Notes: a model not told the origin generated them from the letters alone. Counted from the first letter of the stretch, positions 35,018-44,379 are shown. The stretch: DNA of 64,000 nt from Bacteroides finegoldii DSM 17565 (GCF_000156195.1 NZ_GG688318.1:41621-105620), one strand, 5' to 3'. Numbers and translations: made by a program.

Positions 35018-36252
35018 TCAGAAAAATCAATTTCAAACAGCCCAAGTACATCTTCCCGTTGGTGGTGTTCATTCCCCTGTGTGCCCTGGTGTACTTTGTG
35101 ATGCAGACGTTCGGGGGCGGCGAAGATGCCCAGCAGACGATTGCCACCGACCGCATCAATACGGAACTGCCGCAAGCCAATGCGGAGGAAGCCGGAGATA
35201 AAATGTATGAGATGTCGCGCCGATTTGGGGACGAAGATGCCTTCACCGCTATCGGTGCCATCGGTGAAGAACAGAAGAAAGCCGAAGAACTGGAGCACGG
35301 CTACAGCGAAGACGAACTCAACAAGCTGGATGCAGCGGAAGCGGAACGGCTTCGTCAACAACGGGAAATGGAGGAACTGGAAAGGTCGTTGGCCGAATCC
35401 AGAAGACACATCAACTCCTTTGCCTACGGGGATAATGCTCCTTCAGGAAATAGGTCAAACAATGGAAGCAGAACCGCTTCATCAGCACCTACCGATGGCT
35501 ATACTTCACAAGATGACTTCGCTCGTGACCTGGAGGAAATCCAACGCAGAAGTTACGAACGGCAGAAGGCCATTGAAAGCGGATTGGGTATCGGGCGCTT
35601 TGACCGGGATGAACTGGCTCAGAAACAAAGAGCAGACTCCATTGCCAAGGTCCGTCAGGCTGAAAAAGAACGCAACCGCCCCAAACTTGTCATTAAGTCC
35701 GGTGATACCAATGCGGAGAAGTTTCATACGGTAACTTCCCCCGATGATGTAGCTGAAGCCAAACTCATTCGGGCGATGATTGACCAGACCACTAAAGCCA
35801 AGGAAGGGACCAGACTTCGTTTCAAATTGCTGGATGACATTACCGTCAGCAACACCAAGTTGAAGAAAGGCACCTACCTCTATGGAACAGTGACTGGCTT
35901 TGGACAGCAGCGTGTGAAGGCCACCATTACCAGCATTCTGGTCGGTGACAAGTTCATCAACGTGAAGCTTTCGGTGTTCGATAATGACGGCATGGAAGGG
36001 TTCTATGTACCGGAAAGTTCTTTCCGTGAGTTCGTGAAGGATGCCAGCTCCAGTGCCGTGCAGCAAAACATAAACTTCCAATCGGAAGATGGCTACGGTT
36101 CCGGCATCTCAGGTGAAGCTCTGGCACTGCAAGCCTTGCAAAACGTCTATAACTCAGCTTCTTCGGCCATTTCGTCCAACATCCGCAAGAACAAGGCAAA
36201 AATCAAGTACAACACGATTGTGTATCTGATTAACTCGGAGGAAGCAAGGTAA
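35014..36252 (+). CDS. traM: TraM conjugative transposon protein
   Basis: 412 residues: one N-terminal membrane helix (YIFPLVVFIPLCALVYFVM), a long charged, coiled-coil periplasmic spacer (residues ~60-240) and a C-terminal TraM domain (about 245-405: KEGTRLRFKLLDDITVSNTK, KKGTYLYGTVTGFGQQRVKA, KLSVFDNDGMEGFYVPESSF). It is the VirB10-like protein that bridges inner and outer membranes in Bacteroidales conjugation systems. Confidence 0.93.
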   Translation: MIRKINFKQPKYIFPLVVFIPLCALVYFVMQTFGGGEDAQQTIATDRINTELPQANAEEAGDKMYEMSRRFGDEDAFTAIGAIGEEQKKAEELEHGYSEDELNKLDAAEAERLRQQREMEELERSLAESRRHINSFAYGDNAPSGNRSNNGSRTASSAPTDGYTSQDDFARDLEEIQRRSYERQKAIESGLGIGRFDRDELAQKQRADSIAKVRQAEKERNRPKLVIKSGDTNAEKFHTVTSPDDVAEAKLIRAMIDQTTKAKEGTRLRFKLLDDITVSNTKLKKGTYLYGTVTGFGQQRVKATITSILVGDKFINVKLSVFDNDGMEGFYVPESSFREFVKDASSSAVQQNINFQSEDGYGSGISGEALALQALQNVYNSASSAISSNIRKNKAKIKYNTIVYLINSEEAR

Positions 36253-36293
36253 AAGGTCTAGAATGAAAATAGGTAAACTATCTTACTAATCAC

Positions 36294-36341
36294 AGAGTAA
36301 GTAAGGTTACAAGTAATAGAGTAAGCAAGTTTACAAGTAAC
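36294..36341. repeat. Imperfect 24-nt tandem repeat between traM and traN
   Basis: Two adjacent copies, AGAGTAAGTAAGGTTACAAG-TAAT and AGAGTAAGCAAGTTTACAAG-TAAC, match at 21 of 24 positions. They are followed by a shorter repeat of AATCAGCAAAT / AATCAGTAAAT. The 135-nt gap interrupts an otherwise tightly packed operon. Confidence 0.6.
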
Positions 36342-36387
36342 GCAATCAGCAAATAATCAAATCAGTAAATCATAAAAATTACCTAAT

Positions 36388-37260
36388 ATGAAAGCGAAAT
36401 TATTTTTACTCTTCTTCGGTCTTCTCGGTATTGTCGTACAGGCTGCAGCCAAGGAAAAGATCTACGTGAACAGTGAGGTAACTACCCACATCGTCATGCC
36501 CGAAAACATCAAGTTGGTGGACATCTCTACCACCAAGATTATGGGCAACCAGTGCGCCGACAATATGGTGCGCATCAAGCCCTATCTGGAGCCAGACTCC
36601 ATCAAAACTTCCTTTGACGAGAATGAGTTGCTGGGCACCATCACCCTGATTGGAGAGCGCCATATCGCTCAGTATGATGTGGTTTATACCCATTATCCCA
36701 GCATGGCAGCCTCCATCTTTGAAGTGGCCTACAGCGATACCCAGTCCTATATCAACCCCGAGGTGTCGATGCCCAAGGCCGAAATGGTACGCTATGCGTG
36801 GGCGGTGTATGGCAGCAAACGCAAGTACAACCAGGTGGTATCTAACGCCCATGGCATGAAGGCCATAGTCAATAACATCTATACCATCGGCGACTACTTC
36901 TTTATTGATTATTCGTTACAAAACAAGACGAAGATTGCCTACGACATTGAGGAACTTCGCGTGAAGCTGACGGACAAGAAAGAAACCAAAGCTACCAACT
37001 CGCAGACCATAGAACTGACACCGGTTTATTCGTTGAATCCGGTCAAGAAGTTCAAGAAGAATTACCGCAATGTGCTGGTGATTGAGAAGCTGACCTTCCC
37101 GGATGAAAAGGTGCTCCGTCTGGAAATCTCAGAGAACCAAATCAGTGGCCGTGTCATTGCGCTCACCATTGAATACGAAGACATCCTCAATGCCGATGGC
37201 TTTGATTCGGACATTCTGAATAATTCCTCTTGTTATCCGTATTACTATATTTACCGCTAA
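36388..37260 (+). CDS. traN: TraN conjugative transposon protein (DUF4138)
   Basis: 290 residues with a signal peptide (MKAKLFLLFFGLLGIVVQAA). It has DUF4138-type features: an early VNSEVTTHIVMPENIKLVDI segment, QTAATNMVRI-like NQCADNMVRIKPY, and later FFIDYSLQNKTKIAYDIEEL. It is VirB9-like and works with TraM in the outer-membrane core complex. It is followed 3 nt later by traO. Confidence 0.92.
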   Translation: MKAKLFLLFFGLLGIVVQAAAKEKIYVNSEVTTHIVMPENIKLVDISTTKIMGNQCADNMVRIKPYLEPDSIKTSFDENELLGTITLIGERHIAQYDVVYTHYPSMAASIFEVAYSDTQSYINPEVSMPKAEMVRYAWAVYGSKRKYNQVVSNAHGMKAIVNNIYTIGDYFFIDYSLQNKTKIAYDIEELRVKLTDKKETKATNSQTIELTPVYSLNPVKKFKKNYRNVLVIEKLTFPDEKVLRLEISENQISGRVIALTIEYEDILNADGFDSDILNNSSCYPYYYIYR

Positions 37261-37263
37261 GTT

Positions 37264-37737
37264 ATGAAGAAAATCTTATTTGTTTTAGTATGTGCGTTTG
37301 CGGTGCTTTCGGCATCCGCACAGGACAAGAAACTCACGTTGAATGTCGGTTTCCTGTTTCCGAATACCTTGAATGCGATGATTGGTTACGAGTATCCGTT
37401 GAGCTATGGCAATGCCGTAGAAATCTATGGTGAAGTGGGGAATCATTGGCAGAAACCCACCTGTTGCCGATTTTGGAAGGGCTACTATTGGGATGGCGGA
37501 TTGGTCTATAAGCAGCGACTGGTTCGTTACAAGAACGGCATGCTCCGCTTCCGATTGGGTCCTCAGTTCGGTGCCACCCAGAAGAAGTTCTTCCTCGGTG
37601 TGGAAGCCGGCTTTGAATACAGCTATGTCTTTCAGAACGGCTGGGAGTTTTCGCTGATCCAGAAGAACAACGTCAACTTCCTACATGGAGATACCTTCCG
37701 CAACGGTTTGCTCATTGGTATCAAGGTACCCATCTAA
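37264..37737 (+). CDS. traO: TraO conjugal transfer protein
   Basis: 157 residues with a signal peptide (MKKILFVLVCAFAVLSASAQ). The mature part is a beta-strand-rich, barrel-like protein (NVGFLFPNTLNAMIGYEYPL, FRLGPQFGATQKKFFLGVEA, and terminal GLLIGIKVPI). It matches the TraO family, thought to sit in the outer membrane. It is tightly linked to traN. Confidence 0.85.
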   Translation: MKKILFVLVCAFAVLSASAQDKKLTLNVGFLFPNTLNAMIGYEYPLSYGNAVEIYGEVGNHWQKPTCCRFWKGYYWDGGLVYKQRLVRYKNGMLRFRLGPQFGATQKKFFLGVEAGFEYSYVFQNGWEFSLIQKNNVNFLHGDTFRNGLLIGIKVPI

Positions 37738-37773
37738 TCATCATTTAACGTGTACTTCTAATAGATAGGTGTT

Positions 37774-40110
37774 ATGGCATTCGAAGAAACCCGGGAACAG
37801 CAACAGATGTACAACTACTTCCGCAGTTGCATCTACATCTTTCTCATCATCGAGATTGTGATGAATCTTCCCATCACGGCGGATAACCGTGTCACGCAGT
37901 TTATTCTGGACCTTCTGGCCCGATTCAAGGTGTTCAACTCCGTGTCGGGCTGCAAGGTGGCAGAACTGATCTGCATCTGTGTAGTCTGTATCGGAACCAA
38001 GGCAAAGAAGGCGCTGAAGTTCAATGTGAAGACGATGGTCATCTATCCGGTATTGGCAGGTCTGACGTTAGTCGGCATGTGCTTTATCTTTCACGGCATG
38101 AATATCGGCATGAGCTGGTTCGGTTTCCCGGCCAACCGCATTCTTTACGCGCTCTGCTCGGTCGTAGGTACCATGCTGGTGCATCAGGGACTGGACGGCA
38201 TCGCCAAGTACTACAACTACAAGGTGGGTGAAGACCGCTTCAACTTCGAGAACGAATCGTTCCAGCAGTCGGAGGCTCTGGTAGCCAATGACTATTCGGT
38301 AAACATCCCGATGATTTACTACTGGAAGCAGAAGATGCACAAGGGCTGGATCAACATCATCAATCCCTTCCGTGGGACGATTGTACTGGGTACGCCGGGT
38401 TCGGGTAAGTCCTTCGGCATTATCGATCCCTTCATTCGTCAACACGCTGCCAAAGGGTTCTCTATGATGGTATATGACTTCAAGTTTCCGACATTGGCCA
38501 AGACGCTATTCTATCAGTATTGCAAGAATATGAAACTGAAGAAACTGCCTGAAAACTGCGGATTTAGAATCGTGAACTTCACCGATGTGGAATACTCCAA
38601 TCGTATCAATCCGATTCAGCGCAAATACATTCCTGACCTGTCGGCAGCTTCGGAAACGGCAGCTACTTTGCTGGCTTCCCTGAACAAGGGAGGCGGTGAA
38701 AAGAAAGGCGGTTCGGAAGCGTTCTTTACCAACTCGGCAGAGAACTTTCTGGCAGCCATCATCTATTTCTTTGTGAACTTCCATCCGGTGGGCTTCAAGA
38801 ATGGCAAGAAGCTGAAACGCTACGTTTCCCTGGCACCAGACTCCGAAGTAGTCATACCCGAGGGAAATAAACTGGAACTGGTGATACGGAACTGGGACGA
38901 TTACCATGCCCTCGATGCAAAGGGAAACATCATCCTGGACTTTGTGGACAAAGACGGAAACGACGTGTCAACAGATGAAGACCGGATGTTTGTGGATTTA
39001 AACGGCTTCTCGTATTTAGACCGGACGGGTAAACAAGTTCACATAGAACGCTGCTGGTACGAGGATGAAGACGGCAAGGAGGTAGAACCGGACACCATCA
39101 CTGGGGAGTATTCGGACATGCCGCATGTACTTTCTTTTTTGGGAAGACCCTACGACCAAGTATTCAATATTCTGATGCAGGATGACAAGATAGCTTCCCT
39201 CATGGCTCCCTTCAAGAGTGCCTACGAGAACAAGGCAAACGACCAGTTGGAAGGTATGGTGGGTACCCTTCGTGTCAATGCCGCCCGATTGGTATCTCCC
39301 GAGGCCTACTGGGTGTTTACGGGGGATGACTTCGATTTGAAGATTTCTGATAAAGCAAATCCGAGCTATCTGGTGATTGCCAACGACCCGGAGAAGGAAC
39401 AGGTCATCGGTTCATTGAATGCACTGGTGTTGAACCGACTCATTACCCGTGTAAACTCCAAGGGAAATATCCCGGTGAGCATCATTGTGGATGAGTTGCC
39501 TACGCTCTACTTCCATAAGATAGACCGCTTGATTGGTACGGCTCGCTCCAACAAGGTGGCGGTGACCTTGGGCTTTCAGGAATTGCCGCAGCTGGAAGCG
39601 GACTACGGCAAAGTGGGCATGCAGAAGATTATTACGACCTGCGGTAACATCTTCATGGGTGCTGCCCGTAACAAGGAAACCCTGGAATGGGCGCAGAATG
39701 ATGTGTTCGGCAAGGCGAAGCAGACTTCCCGGTCCATTTCCATCAATGACAACAAGGTATCGACCACCATCTCCGAGAAGATGGACTACCTGGTGCCTGC
39801 TGCCAAGATTGCGGACATGGCGACCGGTTGGCTGGCGGGTCAGGCTGCCCGTGACTTCACGGCTACGGACGACAGCATGCTGAACCACTTCGATATCGAG
39901 CAATCGGAGGAGTTCAAGACCACGAAGTACTTCTGCAAGACGCACTTCGACATGAAGAAGATTAAGGACGAAGAGGACCACTATGTACCGCTGCCGAAAA
40001 TCTATGAGTTCAAGAACGACCGCGAGAAGGAAATCATGCTGAACCGAAATTTCAAACGGGTGAACGATGAAGTGGAGAAAATGGTCAAGGAACTGCTGGG
40101 TATGGCATAA
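37774..40110 (+). CDS. mobC: VirD4/TraG-type type IV coupling protein (MobC/T4CP)
   Basis: 778-residue coupling ATPase that brings DNA-relaxase complexes to the transfer channel. Four N-terminal membrane segments (to about 135) precede the nucleotide-binding domain: Walker A IVLGTPGSGKSFGIIDPF at about 204-220, YDFKFP, and a Walker-B-like VSIIVDELPTLYF near 575. Then VALGFQELPQLEA-like VTLGFQELPQLEADYGKVGM and the conserved TCGNIFMGAARNKETLEW. Its presence shows that the element was a full conjugative system, but no relaxase partner is visible. Its stop codon touches the traX start. Confidence 0.92.
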   Translation: MAFEETREQQQMYNYFRSCIYIFLIIEIVMNLPITADNRVTQFILDLLARFKVFNSVSGCKVAELICICVVCIGTKAKKALKFNVKTMVIYPVLAGLTLVGMCFIFHGMNIGMSWFGFPANRILYALCSVVGTMLVHQGLDGIAKYYNYKVGEDRFNFENESFQQSEALVANDYSVNIPMIYYWKQKMHKGWINIINPFRGTIVLGTPGSGKSFGIIDPFIRQHAAKGFSMMVYDFKFPTLAKTLFYQYCKNMKLKKLPENCGFRIVNFTDVEYSNRINPIQRKYIPDLSAASETAATLLASLNKGGGEKKGGSEAFFTNSAENFLAAIIYFFVNFHPVGFKNGKKLKRYVSLAPDSEVVIPEGNKLELVIRNWDDYHALDAKGNIILDFVDKDGNDVSTDEDRMFVDLNGFSYLDRTGKQVHIERCWYEDEDGKEVEPDTITGEYSDMPHVLSFLGRPYDQVFNILMQDDKIASLMAPFKSAYENKANDQLEGMVGTLRVNAARLVSPEAYWVFTGDDFDLKISDKANPSYLVIANDPEKEQVIGSLNALVLNRLITRVNSKGNIPVSIIVDELPTLYFHKIDRLIGTARSNKVAVTLGFQELPQLEADYGKVGMQKIITTCGNIFMGAARNKETLEWAQNDVFGKAKQTSRSISINDNKVSTTISEKMDYLVPAAKIADMATGWLAGQAARDFTATDDSMLNHFDIEQSEEFKTTKYFCKTHFDMKKIKDEEDHYVPLPKIYEFKNDREKEIMLNRNFKRVNDEVEKMVKELLGMA

Positions 40111-40848
40111 ATGATTAGTATAATGGCATCCTTACAATCAGCATATAAACATTCAAGCCTTTTGCCTCCATTAAGTGGTAGCGCACTGAAGGTCATTGCC
40201 GTTCTTTCGATGGTAGCAGACCACTGTGCCTACTACTTGATGGAGCACGGAACACTCTTTTACGAGGTCATGCGCTGCTTCGGTCGCATTGCCTTTCCGG
40301 TGTTCGCCTTCCTCATAGCAGAGGGCTTCCAGCATACCCGAAACCGGATGAAGTACTTTCTGCAACTGCTGGGATTTGCCGTAATCAGTGAATTGCCCTG
40401 GTACCTGCTGAATGGAGCGGATGGGACGCACAATGTACTCTTCACCCTGGCACTGGGTGTAATGGCACTGGCAGCTTTCGAGGCAATGAAAAAGGATGAC
40501 ATCCTTTGTGGGGCTGTCATCCTTTCTATTGCTTGTTTCGCCACTTGGTCCGGAGTGGACTACGAGTGGCGAGGGATTCTGATGATGGTAGTGTTCTACC
40601 TGTTCGGGAACGTCAGCAATCCTTCTTTTCCCTCGGGTAGAAAGGCGCAGATAATCTGTTCCTTTCCGCTGATGATGCACTATGGGATAGTCGGCGCTTT
40701 ACTGGCTTGCCTCGTGATTGCCTGTTATAATGGGACAAGAGGCTTTATCCATGGTCAAGTGGTGAAGTATGGGTTTTATGCTTTCTATCCGGTGCATTTA
40801 CTCTTGATACAACTGCTAAAGTCGCTATTTCTCTATTTGTACTGTTGA
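40111..40848 (+). CDS. traX: TraX-family membrane protein
   Basis: 245 residues with 7-8 hydrophobic segments. TraX features are LSGSALKVIAVLSMVADHCA, FGRIAFPVFAFLIAEGFQHT and ISELPWYLL. In F plasmids TraX acetylates pilin; in Gram-positive and Bacteroidales elements its role is uncertain. The start codon follows the coupling-protein stop with no gap (ATG 40111 or 40123). It ends in a 24-nt convergent overlap with the minus-strand gene. Confidence 0.9.
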   Translation: MISIMASLQSAYKHSSLLPPLSGSALKVIAVLSMVADHCAYYLMEHGTLFYEVMRCFGRIAFPVFAFLIAEGFQHTRNRMKYFLQLLGFAVISELPWYLLNGADGTHNVLFTLALGVMALAAFEAMKKDDILCGAVILSIACFATWSGVDYEWRGILMMVVFYLFGNVSNPSFPSGRKAQIICSFPLMMHYGIVGALLACLVIACYNGTRGFIHGQVVKYGFYAFYPVHLLLIQLLKSLFLYLYC

Positions 40849-41256
40849 TTTCTCTTTCCTTAGTTCCTTATTGATGGTAGGAATAATGCACTCGTTCAGC
40901 ATATGTTTCAACTCATCACTGTCCTTGGCATATTGCCCGGAAATGTAGTAAACTTCTTTAATGGCTACATTTCTAAACTCCTTAACAGTGCTTCCTTCTG
41001 GAATCAGTCTTTCTTTCTGCCAATAGTTAAGTACCAAATCGACCATCGCTGTGCGAAGTAGTTCTTTAGTGTCTGCGGACAGTTTCTTAAAAGATAGTTG
41101 TTCCACTATCCTGGTCTCACCAGGGATGAGAGGACAGTCGTTAACTGTATCGTATTGGAGGCCATATTGCATATAATTCTTCCACATACCAAAATCCTTT
41201 TCCACTTCCACATAGGCAACCCCTTGATTATTATTATGATGTTTTTTCTTTGCCAT
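40825..41256 (-). CDS. Hypothetical mobile-element protein
   Basis: 143 residues, no signal peptide, charged, mostly helical (DTKELLRTAMVDLVLNYWQK, YAKDSDELKHMLNECIIPTI). An N-terminal KKKHHNNN stretch is notable. It is convergent with traX and lies at the probable right end of the element. I do not recognise a family; a regulatory or fertility-modulating role is only speculation. Confidence 0.55.
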   Translation of the reverse strand: MAKKKHHNNNQGVAYVEVEKDFGMWKNYMQYGLQYDTVNDCPLIPGETRIVEQLSFKKLSADTKELLRTAMVDLVLNYWQKERLIPEGSTVKEFRNVAIKEVYYISGQYAKDSDELKHMLNECIIPTINKELRKEKSTVQIEK

Positions 41257-41366
41257 AATATTTTCTTCTATGCTATTTTTGAACCTGTATACTCTGTAAT
41301 GACTATTGTAGTAAGTATTTCAACTCTCTCATTTGTTGTAAAATAATTTTAATATCGTCTGATGAT

Positions 41367-42248
41367 TTATAACCATTTTTTTACGATTGCTTCTGTATAA
41401 TCCCAAAGTTCCTTTGTTTTGCTATGCTGCGCATACCGATTAGATAGCGTACAAGGATGACAACTGGCTTGAAGGGTACCTGTACAAGAATCAGCTTCAA
41501 CATCCAGCAGCAAGTGGATGGCAGTAGCTGCTCCCTGGCGGGGAGAACGGATAAAAGGACGGAAGAAAATATCGGTCAACGGATCAAACCATTGATGCAT
41601 GGTAATCATATTAGTAGATACGATACCGGGATCTGCAGCATTTACTCGGATTCCTCGTTCTTGTAAGCGGTGAGCCAAATCGAAGGTAAACAAGGTGAGT
41701 GCTAACTTTGTGTTGCTATATACGGGAATGCGCCAAAATCGGCCTTTCTTCCCTTGGGTGAAGAAATCGGGAAAGTCCAGGTGTCCGATGGCGTAGGTAC
41801 ACGATACCATGTTGACAATGCGGCTTCCTTTCTCCATGCAGGGAAGCAATTTCCGCGTTAGTAGATAAGGAGCGACATAGTTTACACTAACAGTTCGTTC
41901 CAGTCCGTCTTCAGTCAGATGACGTCCTGTTTCCAGTGTACCTGCATTGTTCATCAGCAGAGTGATACATTCCTGTCGTGTTAACAGTTGTTCGGCAGCT
42001 TGAGCCACCGATTTAAGCGAGGAAAAATCGGCTTCCAATACTTCAATGGCAGTGTTACCTGTCTCTTCTATTAAGATTTGGCGTGCTTTTTCCGCTTCGT
42101 TCCGGTGGTGACATATCATTATCACCCGAAAACCGGCCAGAGCTACATACCGAGTGATTTCCATGCCCATTCCTCCGTCAGCTCCCGTAATCACTGCCAA
42201 TTTTCCGTGGCCTTTCTGATGACATTTCGGCTGAATACAATTCTTCAT
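41367..42248 (-). CDS. Short-chain dehydrogenase/reductase, candidate hydroxysteroid dehydrogenase
   Basis: 293-residue classical SDR with Rossmann motif TGADGGMG (21-28), NNAG (100-103), catalytic Ser149 and YSNTK (Tyr177, Lys181). NAD(P)-dependent oxidation or reduction of a hydroxyl/keto group is expected. It is the third gene of an operon with a steroid 5-alpha-reductase homologue and an OYE-type reductase, with 15 nt to the OYE gene. In gut Bacteroidetes such trios contain a 3beta-hydroxysteroid dehydrogenase, so this is the likely role. That assignment rests on context, since SDR substrate use is not readable from sequence. Confidence 0.85.
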   Translation of the reverse strand: MKNCIQPKCHQKGHGKLAVITGADGGMGMEITRYVALAGFRVIMICHHRNEAEKARQILIEETGNTAIEVLEADFSSLKSVAQAAEQLLTRQECITLLMNNAGTLETGRHLTEDGLERTVSVNYVAPYLLTRKLLPCMEKGSRIVNMVSCTYAIGHLDFPDFFTQGKKGRFWRIPVYSNTKLALTLFTFDLAHRLQERGIRVNAADPGIVSTNMITMHQWFDPLTDIFFRPFIRSPRQGAATAIHLLLDVEADSCTGTLQASCHPCTLSNRYAQHSKTKELWDYTEAIVKKWL

Positions 42249-42263
42249 CTTTTATTCCTTGTG

Positions 42264-43508
42264 TTATTCGATTTGTCTTTTTTCTGATTGGGCTTCGATT
42301 CTTTCAATTTCCCTCTGCAGGCAAGGAGGAAGTTTTTCAGACAGGTGTTGGTGACAGGCCATATCAATGGAGTACATCCGGGCAATGCAGTAGTTGCTGT
42401 GCTTGCATGCTGAGCGAGCATCTTCCTCTTTTCGCATACGGTTTACAAAATCGGGTTCGTTCAAGAGAGCACGAGCCATCTGCACTGCCTCGAAGCCATC
42501 ATTCAGTACTTCATCGATTTTTTGCCGCGACACTAAACCGCCGACGTAAACCAAAGGCATATGGAGGGCTTTCCGGAATTTCAGTGCATCTTCCAGAAAG
42601 TAGGCTTCTTGGAAAGGCACAGCTGGAATCATCCATTTGCCAACCAGTCGAACGCCATATTTGAGCCACCAGCATTTCATGTAATGACTCATGCTTCGGA
42701 TGGGCATTTCACCACGCATTACATACATGGGTGCCCGACTGACAAATCCTCCGCTCAAGACCAAGGCATGGACTCCAGATCCTTCCAGACGTTTGGCTAC
42801 TTGCAGACTTTCTTCCAGTTCCATTCCCCCTTTGAAACCATCACGCATATTCATTTTTACGAATACGGCTAAATCGTTTCCTGCGGCTTTCATGACTTCA
42901 TTCATTACCATGTCCATGAAGCGCATCCGGTTTTCCAAGGAATCTCCGAACTCGTCTTTGCGATGATTGGTAGCCGGTGACAGGAATTGGCTAATCAAGT
43001 AGCCGTGTCCGGCATGAATTTCCACTGAGTCGAAGCCGGCTTCCCGGGCTAGATTTACGGCACGTCCGTAGGCTTGTGCCAGTTGGGGCAGTTCTGAGGT
43101 TCGCAGGGCGCGGACAAACGTGGGGGAATATAGGTTGAAACCACCGGAAGCTCCTACGGGCAGGCAGCCACAGATATTTTTGTGCGACATGTTGCCGCAG
43201 TGTCCCAGTTGTATGCCGGCAGCTGCTCCTTCGGCATGAATGGCATCAGTCAGCCGGCGCAAGTCGGGAATGATTTCAGGACGCATCCAAAGCTGGCGGT
43301 CGAACGACAAGCCGCTTTGGGTTACTGCTGCATAGGCCACGGTAGTCATACCGACTCCTCCCGCCGCTACCGAACGATGGTATTGAAGCAACATTTCTGA
43401 AGGTCGATGTCCCGGACACATGCTTTCATACGCAGCGGAGCGAATGGTGCGGTTGCGCAGCGTCAGCGGCCCGATAGTGATTGGTGTAAACAATTTGGAT
43501 GTAGTCAT
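42264..43508 (-). CDS. Old-Yellow-Enzyme-type NADH:flavin oxidoreductase, candidate steroid 5-beta-reductase
   Basis: 414-residue FMN-dependent ene-reductase. Family features: an N-terminal LFTPITIGPLTLRNRTIRSA, the active-site GIQLGHCGNMS region, the substrate/NADH-binding FDSVEIHAGHGYLISQFLSP, and NHRKDEFGDSLENRMRFMDM. A C-terminal Cys-rich CKHSNYCIARMYSIDMAC replaces the usual 4Fe-4S region of the larger BaiCD/BaiH enzymes, which also have an extra FAD domain absent here. With the neighbouring 5-alpha-reductase homologue it fits the '5BR' gene of bile-acid/steroid clusters. It starts 46 nt after the 5-alpha-reductase gene ends. Confidence 0.85.
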   Translation of the reverse strand: MTTSKLFTPITIGPLTLRNRTIRSAAYESMCPGHRPSEMLLQYHRSVAAGGVGMTTVAYAAVTQSGLSFDRQLWMRPEIIPDLRRLTDAIHAEGAAAGIQLGHCGNMSHKNICGCLPVGASGGFNLYSPTFVRALRTSELPQLAQAYGRAVNLAREAGFDSVEIHAGHGYLISQFLSPATNHRKDEFGDSLENRMRFMDMVMNEVMKAAGNDLAVFVKMNMRDGFKGGMELEESLQVAKRLEGSGVHALVLSGGFVSRAPMYVMRGEMPIRSMSHYMKCWWLKYGVRLVGKWMIPAVPFQEAYFLEDALKFRKALHMPLVYVGGLVSRQKIDEVLNDGFEAVQMARALLNEPDFVNRMRKEEDARSACKHSNYCIARMYSIDMACHQHLSEKLPPCLQREIERIEAQSEKRQIE

Positions 43509-43554
43509 GATGGCAAGTTTTTATGTGTTTTGAAGAATTTTATCAGATGGATAT

Positions 43555-44355
43555 TCAGTAGATAAACGGAATGATTCGCTTTCGCTTTCCTACAGCTACC
43601 GTGCCAAATTCCTTGCGGTAGTGTTGATGGATGGCATGAGCTCTGGGTACCAGATTGGCAAAAGTCCACCATACAAATACACCTGCTGCTGGAGAAATTG
43701 TCAGCAACGCGAAACCAATCCATTCTATGAGTTCTCCCAAATAATTGGCTGAAGTGACATATTTGAACATTCCTCTGGTAGGCAAATAATGACGAGTGTC
43801 CCCCGGTTGCCGTAAATGTCGTATCACATAATCTGAATGAAGATTGATGCCCATTCCTAAGAAAAAGAGTAGCATTCCAAGAATGGCATGTGGTGAGACA
43901 AAATAATGCCACCCACCTGAATAAACCGTATCTGTAACGGGTAAATAGAACAGGCCTAAGGCTTGCATAATGCCGTTCAGTACATTAAATACAACTCCCA
44001 TTCCTACAATGGTCAATGGCATCCGACTCTTGCCTTTCATTAGAAACGGAAAGATGAAGGAACGTTGGAAATAATGTAGTTCAAAGAGTAGGAAAAAAAT
44101 GAGAACAGGAATGGAAAATGGATTTTCACTTGTAATCCACAAGTAAAACAGAACGAAAAAAACAGGGGCTTCCATGAGAACCCAGGCTGTTTTATTGGGA
44201 ATGGATATACCCCATGATTTCGTACGGAAAACGCCGTAGCCTGCTTTGACAAAATAGAGTGCTACAAAAACCAATAAGGCCAGAAAGCTCATAGCGATTA
44301 AAAAACAGTTGAAAATTTCCATGGTCATCATCATTCGTAGAAAAGGGTTACACAT
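43555..44355 (-). CDS. Steroid 5-alpha-reductase homologue (SRD5A-like membrane protein)
   Basis: Polytopic membrane enzyme of the 3-oxo-5-alpha-steroid 4-dehydrogenase family. The C-terminal half is strikingly close to animal SRD5A1: RHYLPTRGMFKYVTSANYLG EL, then IEWIGFALLT and RAHAIHQHYRKEFG, ending RIIPFIY. The NADPH-binding and catalytic Glu/Tyr-containing motifs of the family are in this block. Several starts are possible: ATG 44355 (266 residues), or ATG 44334 (MMMTMEIF, 259 residues, the length of human SRD5A1), which leaves room for a leader after the promoter. It leads the three-gene operon. Expected activity is saturation of the delta-4 double bond of 3-oxo steroids or bile acids to 5-alpha products. 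Confidence 0.93.
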   Translation of the reverse strand: MCNPFLRMMMTMEIFNCFLIAMSFLALLVFVALYFVKAGYGVFRTKSWGISIPNKTAWVLMEAPVFFVLFYLWITSENPFSIPVLIFFLLFELHYFQRSFIFPFLMKGKSRMPLTIVGMGVVFNVLNGIMQALGLFYLPVTDTVYSGGWHYFVSPHAILGMLLFFLGMGINLHSDYVIRHLRQPGDTRHYLPTRGMFKYVTSANYLGELIEWIGFALLTISPAAGVFVWWTFANLVPRAHAIHQHYRKEFGTVAVGKRKRIIPFIY

Positions 44356-44371
44356 GATAAATTCGAAAGTA

Positions 44372-44379
44372 CAAAAATA
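44372..44379 (-). promoter_or_regulatory. -7 promoter box of the steroid reductase operon
   Basis: TATTTTTG on the minus strand fits the Bacteroides TAnnTTTG -7 element, 16-40 nt upstream of the candidate start codons. No clear -33 box. Confidence 0.45.

Noticed and set aside
36294..36341. Tandem repeats considered as a CRISPR array
   Set aside because: Only two adjacent imperfect copies without spacers, and no cas genes in the window.
41257..41366. Right attachment site of the mobile element
   Set aside because: The gap is plausible for the element end, but I could not find a direct repeat of a left-end sequence, so no site is claimed.
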